Assembly: GCA_021795255.1 (NCBI GenBank)
Contig: JAJYPQ010000115.1
Location: 1-10,152 of the forward strand
Reading direction: 5' to 3'
Source of the DNA: Pseudomonadota bacterium
GTDB lineage: Bacteria > Pseudomonadota > Gammaproteobacteria > Acidiferrobacterales > Acidiferrobacteraceae
Length of the DNA: 10,152 nt
Positions 1 through 7,702 of this stretch are shown piece after piece (position 1 is the stretch's first letter; each line of letters starts with the position of its first letter). Made by a program: the position numbers and the translations under genes. The notes beneath the pieces were generated by a model. It worked only from the letters and a program-made list of their open reading frames with translations, did not search any database and had not been told where the DNA came from.

Positions 1-1
1 G

Positions 2-148
2 GTGGCCCGACACGTCTTTAAGGCCCCGCGCCTTGTCGATTTCTCGCCAAAGCAGAGCCTGGTCAACCAATTTGCCCAGCATCTTGGAGCCACGATGGAT
101 CAATCGTTTGAGGAAGAATTTCTCTCACCTTTGCCGAGATTGCAGTAG
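2..148 (+). CDS. 3' end of an unrecognised upstream gene (partial)
   Basis: Reading frame 2 is open from the window edge to a TAG at 146-148, giving about 48 residues that end in LSPLPRLQ. The other two forward frames are not open across this stretch. The TAG lies three bases before the GTG of surE, the spacing expected of co-translated operon neighbours, which is the main reason to believe it. A GTG at base 2 could in principle start a 48-residue protein, but with no upstream sequence visible a truncated C-terminus is more likely. The residues are mixed charged and hydrophobic, with no signal peptide or membrane segment. I do not recognise the family. The gene often found upstream of surE in gammaproteobacteria is truD, but this tail does not look like the TruD C-terminus as I know it. 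Confidence 0.45.
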   Translation: MARHVFKAPRLVDFSPKQSLVNQFAQHLGATMDQSFEEEFLSPLPRLQ

Positions 149-151
149 CAC

Positions 152-904
152 GTGAGACGCATCCTGCTGAGCAATGATGATGGCTATATGGCGGAAGGTC
201 TGCGCTGTTTGGCCGAAACCTTAGGCCGCTTGGCGGACGTGACGGTAGTGGCCCCGGACCGGGACCGCAGCGGCGCCAGCAACTCACTGACGCTGCTGCG
301 CCCTTTGCGGGCCCATCGCGCCCCCAATGGATTCTTTTATGTCGACGGGACGCCGACCGACTGCGTGCACCTGGCCATCACAGGTCTTTTGGACCAGGAA
401 CCGGATATCGTCATAGCCGGCATCAATCACGGCGGCAACCTGGGAGACGACATCCTCTATTCCGGTACCGTTGCGGCGGCGATGGAGGGGAGATTTTTGG
501 GCTTGCCGGCCATCGCGGTCTCGCTGGCCTCGGCTCAGCCGGTGCACTGGGCGACCGCGGCCCGGGTCACTGAACGCCTGTTGGCGGCCTTGACGACCGA
601 GATGTTGCCGGCCGACACCGTACTTAATGTGAACGTACCTGATGTCCCTTATGGGGATTTGCAAGGCTTCGAGGCGACTAGGCTCGGTCATCGCCACAAG
701 GCCGAACCGGTAGTGGCAGCCCAGGATCCCCGGGGACGCCCCATTTATTGGGTGGGTCCCCCCGGGGCGGCCGACGACGCGGGGCCAGGGACCGACTTTT
801 ACGCGGTGTCGGCGCGGCGGGTCTCGGTGACCCCCATCCACGCCGACCTCACCCGGCATGCCGCGCTCGCCTCGCTCGGGGCCTGGTGTCGGGGGGTCTT
901 ATGA
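152..904 (+). CDS. surE: 5'/3'-nucleotidase (survival protein) SurE
   Basis: A 250-residue SurE, the usual size for the family. SurE is a cytosolic metal-dependent phosphatase that dephosphorylates nucleoside 5'- and 3'-monophosphates and can act on short polyphosphate. The metal-binding residues are all visible: Asp9 and Asp10 in the N-terminal SNDDG motif, Ser40 in DRDRSGAS, and Asn92 in GINHGGN, followed by the conserved [12 protein letters not shown] segment. The start is GTG at 152, which places the SNDDG motif at residues 7-11 as in other SurE proteins; no strong Shine-Dalgarno precedes it, so translation may be coupled to the upstream gene ending at 148. The TGA stop at 902-904 overlaps the pcm start in an ATGA, and pcm, nlpD and rpoS follow in the classic order. 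The residue set is complete, so an active enzyme is expected. Confidence 0.96.
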   Translation: MRRILLSNDDGYMAEGLRCLAETLGRLADVTVVAPDRDRSGASNSLTLLRPLRAHRAPNGFFYVDGTPTDCVHLAITGLLDQEPDIVIAGINHGGNLGDDILYSGTVAAAMEGRFLGLPAIAVSLASAQPVHWATAARVTERLLAALTTEMLPADTVLNVNVPDVPYGDLQGFEATRLGHRHKAEPVVAAQDPRGRPIYWVGPPGAADDAGPGTDFYAVSARRVSVTPIHADLTRHAALASLGAWCRGVL

Positions 905-1560
905 CCAAGGCGCAACGCGGGGCTGGCATGACCTCGGCGCGCACCCGCGAGCGGCTGATCGGACGCGTGCGGGACCAAGGTGTGCGGGATACCCAGACCC
1001 TAGATGCCCTAGCCGCCGTACCAAGGCATCTCTTTGTCGATGAGGCCTTGGCGACTCGCGCCTACGAAGACACCGCCTTGCCCATCGGGCACGGGCAAAC
1101 CATATCCCAGCCCTATATCGTGGCACGCATGACCGCCGCTTTACGTACCACAGGTCCGCTCGACAAGGTCCTTGAGATCGGAACCGGATCCGGGTACCAA
1201 GCCGCGGTTCTGGCGCAACTTGCGGGACGCCTTTATACCGTAGAGCGGGTAGGAGGTCTCCTGCGGGCCGCCCGCCGCCGATTTCAGACCCTGCGGCTCA
1301 CCAACATCGTAAGTCGCCATAGTGACGGTTACGAAGGTTGGCCGGAAGAGGCGCCTTTCGATGCGATCATGGTCACGGCCGCGGCGCGCTCGGTTCCCGA
1401 GGCGCTGTTTGCGCAGCTGAAGGAAGGCGGGCGGCTTATTGTCCCCATAGGAGTCGAGGGCCAAGAACTTTTTCTGTATCGGCGACGGGGGGCGGCCGCG
1501 GTATGTGAACGGCTTGAGGCGGTCAATTTCGTGCCACTTCTCCCGGGCGAGATCGCGTAG
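901..1560 (+). CDS. pcm: Protein-L-isoaspartate O-methyltransferase Pcm
   Basis: A 219-residue cytosolic enzyme that methylates L-isoaspartyl residues in aged proteins using S-adenosylmethionine, starting their repair. The family block GHGQTISQP is at residues 63-71 and the SAM-binding motif [12 protein letters not shown], at 91-101. FDAIMVTAA (153-161) and GGRLIVPIG (176-184) correspond to later methyltransferase motifs, and the C-terminus [10 protein letters not shown] closely resembles the E. coli Pcm end. The start chosen is ATG 901, overlapping the surE stop as ATGA and preceded by a G run. An in-frame ATG at 928 would give 210 residues and matches the N-terminal length of E. coli Pcm better, so the start is uncertain by nine codons. 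The frame is open well upstream inside surE, but that extension has no family match. The TAG stop overlaps the GTG of nlpD. Confidence 0.95.
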   Translation: MTKAQRGAGMTSARTRERLIGRVRDQGVRDTQTLDALAAVPRHLFVDEALATRAYEDTALPIGHGQTISQPYIVARMTAALRTTGPLDKVLEIGTGSGYQAAVLAQLAGRLYTVERVGGLLRAARRRFQTLRLTNIVSRHSDGYEGWPEEAPFDAIMVTAAARSVPEALFAQLKEGGRLIVPIGVEGQELFLYRRRGAAAVCERLEAVNFVPLLPGEIA

Positions 1561-2375
1561 TGCATTGGCAAAGAGCGACGCTCATTGCGGTTCTGGCCTT
1601 GCTCTGCGGATGTTCGGCCACGATACCGGCACCGATCCAAGACGACAGTACTTCCCCAGGACCGCCCGGCCGGTTCTACCGGGTCTTACCGGGAGATACC
1701 CTCTATAGTATCGCCTTCGAGACCGACCACGATTATCGTGAGCTTGCCCGCTTAAATCACATTCCGCGCCCTTATCGGATCGAGGTCGGCGAGAGAATCC
1801 GGCTTGTCGGCGTGGGCCCGCATCGCGCGCCGCCTGCGCCTTCCAGGCACCACCAAGTTCCTGCCATAGTCGGCGGTCGTCCGCTTCCGGCCCGAAGGTC
1901 ACCGATCGGACACTCGCTTGCGCCGCGTCAGGCGCCGCCGCTTGCCTCACCCCCCATCCCGGCCGGCCCGCGTTGGCGCCCGGTGCGATCTTGGATTTGG
2001 CCGGCCCAAGGGACTGTCCGCGATACCTTCGGACGAGGTCCCATGAGCGGCCGACCAGGAAACAAGGGTATCGATATTATCGGCCATTACGGCGAACCGA
2101 TCCGGGCCGCCGCCGCCGGTCGCGTAGTTTACGTGGGGAGTGGACTTCCAGGATATGGTGAGCTTATTATCATAAAGCATAATAATCATTACTTAAGCGC
2201 CTACGCGCACAATGCGCAAGTTGAGGTGAAGGAGGGGGCGATGGTGTACCAAGGCCAGGTCATTGCCACCATGGGCGATAGCGGCACCGATCGCGTGGAA
2301 CTCGACTTCGAGATCCGAAAGCGCGGCATTGCCGTTGATCCCATGAGTTACCTCCCACACATCCACCACGAGTAG
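1560..2375 (+). CDS. nlpD: NlpD lipoprotein, LysM plus degenerate LytM (M23) domain, amidase activator
   Basis: A 271-residue outer-membrane lipoprotein. Residues 1-17 are a signal peptide with hydrophobic core LIAVLALL and lipobox LCG-C (Cys18). A LysM peptidoglycan-binding domain spans about 39-83 ([13 protein letters not shown]), a Pro/Arg-rich linker about 84-145, and a LytM/M23-like domain about 150-266. In E. coli NlpD activates the septal amidase AmiC rather than cutting peptidoglycan. Here the M23 zinc ligands are mostly gone: the HxxxD His is Asn168 (Asp172 kept), and the HxH pair is Glu247 and Asp249, in LDFEIR where E. coli has LHFEIR. His217 in SAYAHN remains. A regulator rather than an enzyme is expected. 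The GTG at 1560 overlaps the pcm TAG (TAGTG) with little Shine-Dalgarno signal, so translational coupling is likely; the signal peptide supports this start. rpoS begins 20 nt downstream. Confidence 0.94.
   Translation: MHWQRATLIAVLALLCGCSATIPAPIQDDSTSPGPPGRFYRVLPGDTLYSIAFETDHDYRELARLNHIPRPYRIEVGERIRLVGVGPHRAPPAPSRHHQVPAIVGGRPLPARRSPIGHSLAPRQAPPLASPPIPAGPRWRPVRSWIWPAQGTVRDTFGRGPMSGRPGNKGIDIIGHYGEPIRAAAAGRVVYVGSGLPGYGELIIIKHNNHYLSAYAHNAQVEVKEGAMVYQGQVIATMGDSGTDRVELDFEIRKRGIAVDPMSYLPHIHHE
2164..2185. repeat. AT-rich inverted repeat inside nlpD, possible hairpin or internal rpoS promoter zone
   Basis: TTATTAT (2164-2170) and ATAATAA (2179-2185) are perfect 7-base inverted arms around an 8-base spacer, in an otherwise GC-rich gene. 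A CATAAT at 2178-2183 resembles a -10 box (5 of 6), but the hexamer 16 bases upstream is a poor -35. In E. coli and Pseudomonas the main rpoS promoter lies inside nlpD, and this patch is about 210-230 bases before the rpoS ATG. The same bases encode a conserved [10 protein letters not shown] stretch whose residues favour A/T codons, so composition may explain it without regulation. Confidence 0.3.
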
Positions 2376-2395
2376 ATAACGAGGGCGGACCCACC

Positions 2396-3373
2396 ATGGC
2401 TGAATCGGAACTTGAAGAAGGAGTAGTGGAAGCCCCGGAGCCGGATGCTCTAGCGGAGACTGAGGTCGAGGGAGTCATAGAGGCAAGCGAAGAGGTAGGG
2501 GCGACTGCGGAAGTGGCACGCGACCCCGAAGATGGCGTAGGCCCCCAGGCCGACGCGACTCAGCTCTATTTACGTGAGATTGGATTTTCCTCGTTGTTGA
2601 CGGCCGAACAGGAGGTGTACTACGCGCGCCGCGCCCTGAAAGGCGATGCCGCGGCCCGCGGGCGTATGATCGAAAGCAATTTGCGCCTGGTCGTAAAGAT
2701 TGCCCGGCGCTACATGAATCGTGGTTTGGCGCTGCTCGATTTGATCGAGGAAGGCAATCTCGGCTTGATTCGCGCCGTAGAGAAGTTCGACCCGGAGCGC
2801 GGCTTCCGCTTCTCCACTTATGCGACTTGGTGGATACGACAGACGATAGAGCGGGGCATTATGAATCAAACCCGCACGATCCGTCTGCCGGTCCATATTT
2901 TGAAGGAAATCAACATCTACCTCCGGGCGGCCCGGTATCTGGCCCAAAAGCTGGATCACGAGCCGACCACTGAGGAGGTGGCGCTGCTTCTCGATAAGCC
3001 GATCGAGGACGTGCGCGCCATGATGGGCTTAAGCGAGCGCGTGGCCTCGGTAGATGCACCCCTCGATATCGATCCAGACCGCTCGCTCCTCGACGCCATT
3101 GCCGACGAAAGGACCCCCGACCCCGAAAAAATCCTCCAGGACGAGGATCTTCACGGCCAGATTGCGGCCTGGCTTTCGGAACTGAACGAAAAGCAGCGCG
3201 AGGTGGTGGAACGGCGGTTTGGGTTGAACGGCCGCGACATTTCGACGCTGGAGCAGGTCGGGGCCGATATCGGCGTCACTCGGGAGCGTGTGCGGCAGAT
3301 CCAGGTAGAGGCGCTAAGACGCCTGCGCGGGATGCTGGAAAAGGGCGGGTATTCCATGGATGCCCTGTTTTAG
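2396..3373 (+). CDS. rpoS: RNA polymerase sigma factor RpoS (sigma-38)
   Basis: A 325-residue sigma-70 family factor close in length to E. coli RpoS (330). It directs RNA polymerase to stationary-phase and general-stress promoters. An acidic, poorly conserved N-terminus (1-50) precedes region 1.2 ([11 protein letters not shown], 53-63). Region 2 follows (about 92-160), with [30 protein letters not shown] and [17 protein letters not shown]; region 3 is about 163-240 and region 4 about 255-312, with the helix-turn-helix [28 protein letters not shown]. It lacks the large region 1.1 and the insertion of RpoD. Lys170 in HILKEI matches the RpoS lysine (K173 in E. coli) recognised by the adaptor RssB for ClpXP degradation; whether RssB exists here is unknown. 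The ATG at 2396 is preceded by a modest GAGGGCGG run. Position after nlpD confirms the assignment over other sigma factors. Confidence 0.97.
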   Translation: MAESELEEGVVEAPEPDALAETEVEGVIEASEEVGATAEVARDPEDGVGPQADATQLYLREIGFSSLLTAEQEVYYARRALKGDAAARGRMIESNLRLVVKIARRYMNRGLALLDLIEEGNLGLIRAVEKFDPERGFRFSTYATWWIRQTIERGIMNQTRTIRLPVHILKEINIYLRAARYLAQKLDHEPTTEEVALLLDKPIEDVRAMMGLSERVASVDAPLDIDPDRSLLDAIADERTPDPEKILQDEDLHGQIAAWLSELNEKQREVVERRFGLNGRDISTLEQVGADIGVTRERVRQIQVEALRRLRGMLEKGGYSMDALF

Positions 3374-3395
3374 CGAAGGACCGTCTCGATAGCGC

Positions 3396-3788
3396 TTACG
3401 GGACCGGTCGGGGGTCGACCAGCAAAAGGCCGGCTACGACCTGGCGGCCTTCGCCCAGCAGGAGGTTATAGGTGCGGCAAGCGGCCCCCGTATCCATGCA
3501 TTCGACGCCTATGCCTAGATCCGTCAGGGGGCTGAGGCAGTGGGGAGGCGGAAAGCCTTGCTCGCGTCCGGTACCAAGCAGAACGATTTCGGGGTGGAGA
3601 TCGGCCAGTTGCTGAATGGCCGCGCCATCCACTTGATCAAGATACTGGGGGTGCCAGTCGTCGATAATGCGGTCCGGCGTCAAAATGAGGCTGCGCTCGT
3701 AGCGGTTCTCGCCCACCACGAGGTAGCCGGGTTCATAAGCCCTGATCAGAAAGTGTCGTCCATCGCCCGTATCGAGATGAATCTTCAT
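3396..3788 (-). CDS. Mth938-like domain (DUF498) protein
   Basis: A 130-residue protein on the minus strand, convergent with rpoS (22 bp between stops) and divergent from alaC. Its layout fits the Mth938-like fold (DUF498/DUF598, the family of mitochondrial NDUFAF3). An N-terminal strand segment is followed by YLVVGENRYERSLILTPDRIIDDW (about 17-40), a central PEIVLLGTGREQGFPPP (about 63-79) and a C-terminal GVECMDTGAACRTYNLLLGEGRQVVAGLLLV (about 91-121). The molecular function of the bacterial members is not established. NDUFAF3 is a respiratory complex I assembly factor, but carrying that role over would be speculation. The frame is open upstream to 3893, but the ATG at 3786-3788 is chosen because a GGAGG lies five bases before it and family similarity begins there. 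No signal peptide or membrane helix is visible. Confidence 0.8.
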   Translation of the reverse strand: MKIHLDTGDGRHFLIRAYEPGYLVVGENRYERSLILTPDRIIDDWHPQYLDQVDGAAIQQLADLHPEIVLLGTGREQGFPPPHCLSPLTDLGIGVECMDTGAACRTYNLLLGEGRQVVAGLLLVDPRPVP

Positions 3789-3934
3789 AAATTCCTCCGG
3801 CTGACATTGACAGCGCACGTTTTCGCCCGTATGTTCCCGCTTCGAATAGCCGGGTTTGGCGTCCCGCGACACTATACAAGACATCATTCCCAAGATATCG
3901 GGGAGTTGGCGCCGTTGTGCGCTCTAGGTGGATC
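3789..3934. promoter_or_regulatory. Divergent intergenic region between the DUF498 gene and alaC
   Basis: The 146 bp between two divergent starts should hold a promoter for each gene. The clearest element is CACTATACAAG at 3870-3880. On the plus strand CTATACA resembles the sigma-S -10 consensus; on the minus strand the same bases give TATAGT, a 5-of-6 match to a sigma-70 -10. Neither strand has a convincing -35 at 16-18 bases: TTGGCG at 3856-3861 is only 11 bases from the plus-strand hexamer. AGGTGG at 3926-3931 is the Shine-Dalgarno of alaC. No attenuator-like leader peptide or long hairpin is apparent. Confidence 0.3.
3794..3798 (-). promoter_or_regulatory. Strong Shine-Dalgarno deciding the start of the DUF498 gene
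   Basis: The minus strand reads CCGGAGGAATTTATG. A perfect GGAGG lies five bases before the ATG at 3786-3788. It rejects the longer in-frame starts up to 3893, which lack such a site. Confidence 0.8.
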
Positions 3935-5134
3935 ATGGACCAGTTTCCCCGCATAAAGAGGTTACCACCCTACGTCTTCAATATAGTCAACGAGCTGAAA
4001 GCCGAGGCCCGCAAGCGCGGCGAAGACATTATCGACTTTGGGATGGGAAATCCCGATCACCCGACCCCGCAGCACATCGTCGACAAGCTCTGCGAAGCGG
4101 CCCAGCGCGGCGATACCCACAGATATTCCGTATCGCGGGGTATCCCGCGGTTACGGCAGGCGATTTGTCATTGGTATGAAAAGCGCTACGGCGTGATCCT
4201 CGACATGGACCGCGAAGCGATCGTGACCATAGGTTCGAAGGAAGGCCTCGCGCACTTCGCGCTTGCCACGACCGGACCCGGTGACGTCATTCTCGTACCG
4301 AACCCGAGTTATCCCATTCATCCCTATGGCTTCGTGATCGCCGGGGCCGATATCCGCCATGTGCCGCTCGTGCCCGGTGGTGACTTCTTCGCGGAACTCG
4401 AGATCGCCATCAGGAACTGCTGGCCCAAACCCAAGATGCTCGTGCTCAATTTTCCGAGCAACCCCACGGCCCAATGCGTCGACCTCCATTTCTTCGAAAA
4501 AGTGGTGGCGGTTGCGCGGGACCACGGGATCTTCGTGATCCACGATCTCGCCTATGCCGACATTGTGTTCGACGGCTATAAGGCGCCATCGATACTTGAG
4601 GTGCCCGGCGCCACCGATGTGGCAGTCGAGTTCTTCACCCTGTCTAAGAGTTACGATATGCCGGGCTGGCGGGTGGGGTTCATGTGCGGGAATCGCGAGC
4701 TTGTTGCAGCGCTGGCCCGCATGAAATCCTACCTTGATTACGGTATGTTTACGCCCATCCAGATCGCGGCCATCCTCGCGCTCGAAGGCCCGCAACAGTG
4801 CGTCAGCGATATCCGCGACCGCTACCAGAGCCGTCGCGACGTGTTGTGCGATGGCCTGAAGGCCGCCGGATGGGATGTCGACGTACCCAAGGCGACCATG
4901 TTTGTGTGGGCCAAGATTCCAGAACCCTTCCGCGAACTGAAATCGCTCGAGTTTTCCAAACGCCTGCTCCTTGAAGCCAAGGTGGCAGTGTCTCCGGGCA
5001 TTGGGTTTGGTGAATACGGCGACGACTACGTGCGCTTCGCCCTGATCGAAAACGAGCATCGGACCAGGCAAGCGGTCAGAACCATCAAAGAGATGTTTCG
5101 ACGGGTCGGCATTCCCGCTAGGGACGCCTTGTGA
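3935..5134 (+). CDS. alaC: Alanine transaminase AlaC (class I/II aminotransferase)
   Basis: A 399-residue fold-type I PLP enzyme expected to transfer the amino group from glutamate to pyruvate, making alanine. It follows E. coli AlaC (YfdZ) almost block by block as I recall it: [93 protein letters not shown] and [22 protein letters not shown]. The PLP-binding lysine is Lys238 in SKSY; the substrate-carboxylate arginine is the one in YVRFALIEN. The start is ATG 3935, which has AGGTGG just upstream and aligns with the family N-terminus. A GTG at 3917 would add six residues and is less likely. The TGA at 5132-5134 overlaps the hom GTG (GTGA), so the genes are translationally coupled. An older annotation might call it aspartate aminotransferase; the sequence similarity favours AlaC. 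Confidence 0.94.
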   Translation: MDQFPRIKRLPPYVFNIVNELKAEARKRGEDIIDFGMGNPDHPTPQHIVDKLCEAAQRGDTHRYSVSRGIPRLRQAICHWYEKRYGVILDMDREAIVTIGSKEGLAHFALATTGPGDVILVPNPSYPIHPYGFVIAGADIRHVPLVPGGDFFAELEIAIRNCWPKPKMLVLNFPSNPTAQCVDLHFFEKVVAVARDHGIFVIHDLAYADIVFDGYKAPSILEVPGATDVAVEFFTLSKSYDMPGWRVGFMCGNRELVAALARMKSYLDYGMFTPIQIAAILALEGPQQCVSDIRDRYQSRRDVLCDGLKAAGWDVDVPKATMFVWAKIPEPFRELKSLEFSKRLLLEAKVAVSPGIGFGEYGDDYVRFALIENEHRTRQAVRTIKEMFRRVGIPARDAL

Positions 5135-6441
5135 CCGCCGTCCGGGTCGGTCTCTTGGGGTTTGGGGTGGTGGGCGGCGGCACGGTGTCGGTTTTGACCC
5201 GCAACGCCCAAGAGATCGCGCGCCGCGCCGGACGCCAGATCGAGATCGTCAAGATCTTAACGCGCGACCCCAAGAAGCCGCGTCCCGTGCCGTGGCCTCT
5301 CGAGCGGTTGACGACGGACCCGTCGGAGATCCTAAACGACGCCTCGATCGAGCTTGTGGTGGAGATGTTGGGCGGGATCGAACCCGCGCGATCTTATATT
5401 TTGAGGGCCATTCAAGCCGGCAAGCACGTGGTTACGGCCAATAAGGCCTTGATCGCCACTTGCGGTAATGAGATTTTCGCCGCGGCCCGCGCGCGCGGGG
5501 TGGTGGTCGCCTTCGAGGCGGCCGTGGCCGGCGGCATCCCTATCATCAAGGCGATCCGGGAGGGCCTGGCCGGAAACCGAATACGCGGGGTCGCCGGCAT
5601 CATCAACGGAACTAGTAACTACATCCTGACCCAGATGCGTGAGCAGGGTGCCGAGTTCGGCGAGGCCTTGGCTAAAGCCCAGAGGCTAGGCTACGCCGAG
5701 GCCGATCCGCATTTTGATATTGACGGCATAGATGCGGCCCACAAACTGACGATCTTGGCCGCTATTGCGTTTGGCATACCGTTGCAATTTAGCGAGACCT
5801 ATATCGAGGGGATTCGGGATCTGGAATCCGTCGATATTGCTTACGCCAGGGAGTTGGGGTATCGAGTCAAGCATTTGGGCATTGCGCGGCGCGTGGCGTC
5901 CGGCATCGAATTGCGCGTACATCCGGCCCTGATCCCCGAGAGGCGGCTCATTGCCAGCGTGGATGGGGTCATGAATGCGGTGCTTGTCGATGGGGACGCG
6001 GTGGGTTCGACCTTGTTTTACGGGCCTGGCGCCGGGGCCGAGCCTACGGCATCGGCCGTGGTCGCCGATATTATCGATGTCGTCCGCACCTTGACGACTG
6101 ATCCCCAATGGCGGGTTCCGCACCTGGCCTTCCAACCGGATGCCCTATCGGACGGTCCGATCCTCGATATGGGCGAGGTCGAAACCGCCTGTTACCTGCG
6201 CTGCGAGGCTGAGGATCGCCCGGGCGTGTTGGCCGACATCACCCGGATCTTGGCGGATCTTGGCATTAGTATCGAAGCGATTTTGCAGAAGGTTCCCGAT
6301 CCCGGGGTCCGCACTGTTCCGGTGATTTTGCTGATCCACAAGGTTCGCGAGGCGCAAGTCGATGAGGCGATACGCCGTATCGAAGGCCTGTCGGCCATAG
6401 CCGGTAAGATCCGGAGATTGCGTGTCGAGGCGTTTGACTAG
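5131..6441 (+). CDS. hom: Homoserine dehydrogenase with C-terminal ACT domain
   Basis: A 436-residue monofunctional homoserine dehydrogenase. It reduces aspartate semialdehyde to homoserine with NAD(P)H, the branch step toward threonine, isoleucine and methionine. The Rossmann motif GFGVVGGGT is at residues 10-18, and the substrate-domain start VVTANKALI contains Lys105. The catalytic block [19 protein letters not shown] (187-205) carries the Asp201/Lys205 pair that matches the known Asp-Lys pair of the family. Residues about 353-432 form an ACT domain ([16 protein letters not shown]), which normally binds threonine for feedback inhibition. There is no aspartokinase fusion, unlike E. coli ThrA and MetL. 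The GTG start overlaps the alaC stop as GTGA; the initiation is probably coupled because no separate strong ribosome-binding site is visible. thrC follows immediately with its Shine-Dalgarno over the hom stop. Confidence 0.96.
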   Translation: MTAVRVGLLGFGVVGGGTVSVLTRNAQEIARRAGRQIEIVKILTRDPKKPRPVPWPLERLTTDPSEILNDASIELVVEMLGGIEPARSYILRAIQAGKHVVTANKALIATCGNEIFAAARARGVVVAFEAAVAGGIPIIKAIREGLAGNRIRGVAGIINGTSNYILTQMREQGAEFGEALAKAQRLGYAEADPHFDIDGIDAAHKLTILAAIAFGIPLQFSETYIEGIRDLESVDIAYARELGYRVKHLGIARRVASGIELRVHPALIPERRLIASVDGVMNAVLVDGDAVGSTLFYGPGAGAEPTASAVVADIIDVVRTLTTDPQWRVPHLAFQPDALSDGPILDMGEVETACYLRCEAEDRPGVLADITRILADLGISIEAILQKVPDPGVRTVPVILLIHKVREAQVDEAIRRIEGLSAIAGKIRRLRVEAFD

Positions 6442-6448
6442 GAGGACT

Positions 6449-7519
6449 ATGTCCCGTTACACCGGCATTATCGCACACTATCGTGAATGGCTCCCGATCG
6501 CAGACGACGCTCGCATCATTACCTTGGGCGAAGGCGACACACCACTCATCCGCCTGGATCGCCTGACGAAGACCACGGGTCGCGAAGCCACCATCTACGT
6601 GAAGTTCGAGGGCTTGAACCCGACCGGCTCCTTTAAAGATCGCGGTATGTGTTTTGCGGTCACCAAGGCGGTGGAGGCCGGCTCACAGGCCCTCATATGC
6701 GCGTCGACCGGGAACACATCGGCCTCGGCCGCGGCTTATGCGGCGCGTGCCGGGCTTGCCGCGTTTGTCTTGATCCCGGAGGGAAAGATCGCGCTCGGCA
6801 AACTGAGTCAGGCCATGATTCACGGGGCCGTGGTGGTCCAGATCCAGGGCAACTTCGATGCCGGCATGAAGCTTGTCAAAGAGATTGCCGCAAGCACTCC
6901 GGTGACGCTCGTTAACTCCGTCAACCCCTATCGTCTACAAGGGCAAAAAACGGCGGCCTTTGAGGTTGTGGACGCCCTCGGCTTCGCGCCCGATTACCAC
7001 TATCTGCCGGTCGGAAACGCCGGCAATATTACGGCCCATTGGTTTGGTTACCGAGACTACGCAAGGCAGGGCCGCTGCGCGGTACCCAAACTCGTCGGTT
7101 TCCAGGCCGCGGGTGCGGCGCCCTTTGTGTCCGGAAAGATGGTGGACGATCCGGAGACGATCGCGACTGCGATCCGTATCGGACACCCGCAGTCCTGGTC
7201 CTTGGCACAATCGGCCAAAGAGGCGACCCGCGGTTGGTTCGGGGCCATCGATGACGCAGAAATTCTGGTGACCCAGAAGCTTTTGGCGCGCGAGGAGGGG
7301 ATATTTTGCGAGCCCGCTTCGGCGGTCTCTGTGGCCGGCGCGCTCCACGATTTGCGCGCCGGGCGCATCGAAGAGGGTGCGACCGTGGTTTGTACCGTGA
7401 CAGGCCATGGGCTCAAAGACCCGGATGTGGCGATCCGTCAGGGTGGTCCGACCGAGCTTTTGACAGTGACCCCGACCTTAGCGGCCGTACGCGCCATCAT
7501 ACTGGATCGGACTGGTTAA
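6449..7519 (+). CDS. thrC: Threonine synthase
   Basis: A 356-residue fold-type II PLP enzyme that converts O-phosphohomoserine to threonine and phosphate. The PLP lysine is Lys63 in NPTGSFKDRG. CASTGNTSASAAAYAARAG (about 89-107) is the substrate-binding Asn loop, and LPVGNAGNIT is the glycine-rich phosphate loop for PLP. The C-terminal region has EEGIFCEPASAVSVAGA and TVVCTVTGHGLKDPD, both typical of the compact bacterial threonine synthases rather than the longer E. coli form. The ATG at 6449 is preceded by AGGAGG at 6440-6445, which overlaps the hom stop; an in-frame ATG at 6422 inside hom adds nine residues and is unlikely. Homoserine kinase (thrB), which makes its substrate, is not in the window. 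Downstream there is no strong terminator before the oxidase leader. Confidence 0.95.
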   Translation: MSRYTGIIAHYREWLPIADDARIITLGEGDTPLIRLDRLTKTTGREATIYVKFEGLNPTGSFKDRGMCFAVTKAVEAGSQALICASTGNTSASAAAYAARAGLAAFVLIPEGKIALGKLSQAMIHGAVVVQIQGNFDAGMKLVKEIAASTPVTLVNSVNPYRLQGQKTAAFEVVDALGFAPDYHYLPVGNAGNITAHWFGYRDYARQGRCAVPKLVGFQAAGAAPFVSGKMVDDPETIATAIRIGHPQSWSLAQSAKEATRGWFGAIDDAEILVTQKLLAREEGIFCEPASAVSVAGALHDLRAGRIEEGATVVCTVTGHGLKDPDVAIRQGGPTELLTVTPTLAAVRAIILDRTG

Positions 7520-7544
7520 AATCCCGTAAATTGTCTGCTAGTAT
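7516..7544 (+). promoter_or_regulatory. Candidate sigma-70 promoter for the cco genes
   Basis: TTAAAA (7516-7521, 4 of 6 to TTGACA) is followed after exactly 17 bases by TAGTAT (7539-7544, 4 of 6 to TATAAT). A TGC precedes the -10, giving an extended -10 (TGnTAGTAT). The -35 overlaps the thrC stop, and the start point would be near 7550-7552, leaving a leader of about 150 bases before ccoN. No FNR-type TTGAT-N4-ATCAA palindrome was seen nearby, although cbb3 genes are often under FNR/Anr control. Confidence 0.4.
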
Positions 7545-7702
7545 AGCGGGGTCGGCATTTCGTTTCACGGAAGTTCGGTATGGGAGGTGTGTTAGGAGCA
7601 GTGCGGTAAGGAGGGGGGTACTTATCGAGGCGCCCCCATGAAAGGACATTGTCTAGAACGCAGAGGCAATGACGTCTGAGCCAAATCTGGGGATAAAAGA
7701 GG
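7545..7702 (+). other. Non-coding leader before ccoN with orphan ribosome-binding-like runs and tiny ORFs
   Basis: This stretch holds no long gene. It contains a nine-codon ORF at 7580-7609 (MGGVLGAVR) whose stop TAA is part of TAAGGAGG (7607-7614), a perfect anti-16S complement with no start codon at usable distance. A G6 run (7613-7618) can pair with C5 (7633-7637) around a loop of about 14 bases. A 13-codon ORF follows at 7638-7679 (MKGHCLERRGNDV). These could be leader peptides, remnants of a decayed small gene, or chance. No U-tract follows the G/C hairpin, so it is not a standard intrinsic terminator. Confidence 0.35.

Noticed and set aside
3374..3410. Possible bidirectional terminator between rpoS and the DUF498 gene (GACCG at 3379-3383 with CGGTC at 3405-3409)
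   Set aside because: Only five base pairs around a loop of about 21 bases and no T-run on either side; half of it is coding sequence.
3540..3956. A 138-codon plus-strand frame across the DUF498 gene and the alaC start
   Set aside because: The minus strand has the recognisable Mth938-like protein with a perfect Shine-Dalgarno; this frame has none and runs through the divergent promoter region.
4151..5071. A 306-codon open frame on the minus strand opposite alaC
   Set aside because: It lies wholly within a clearly identified enzyme, has no family-like motifs, and is explained by GC-rich third positions giving few stops on the opposite strand.
7613..7637. G6/C5 hairpin as an intrinsic terminator
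   Set aside because: The stem is only five pairs with a long loop and no downstream U-tract, so it is kept only as part of the leader description.
7520..7702. FNR/Anr binding site upstream of ccoN
   Set aside because: No sequence close to TTGAT-N4-ATCAA was found in this region despite the usual association with cbb3 genes.
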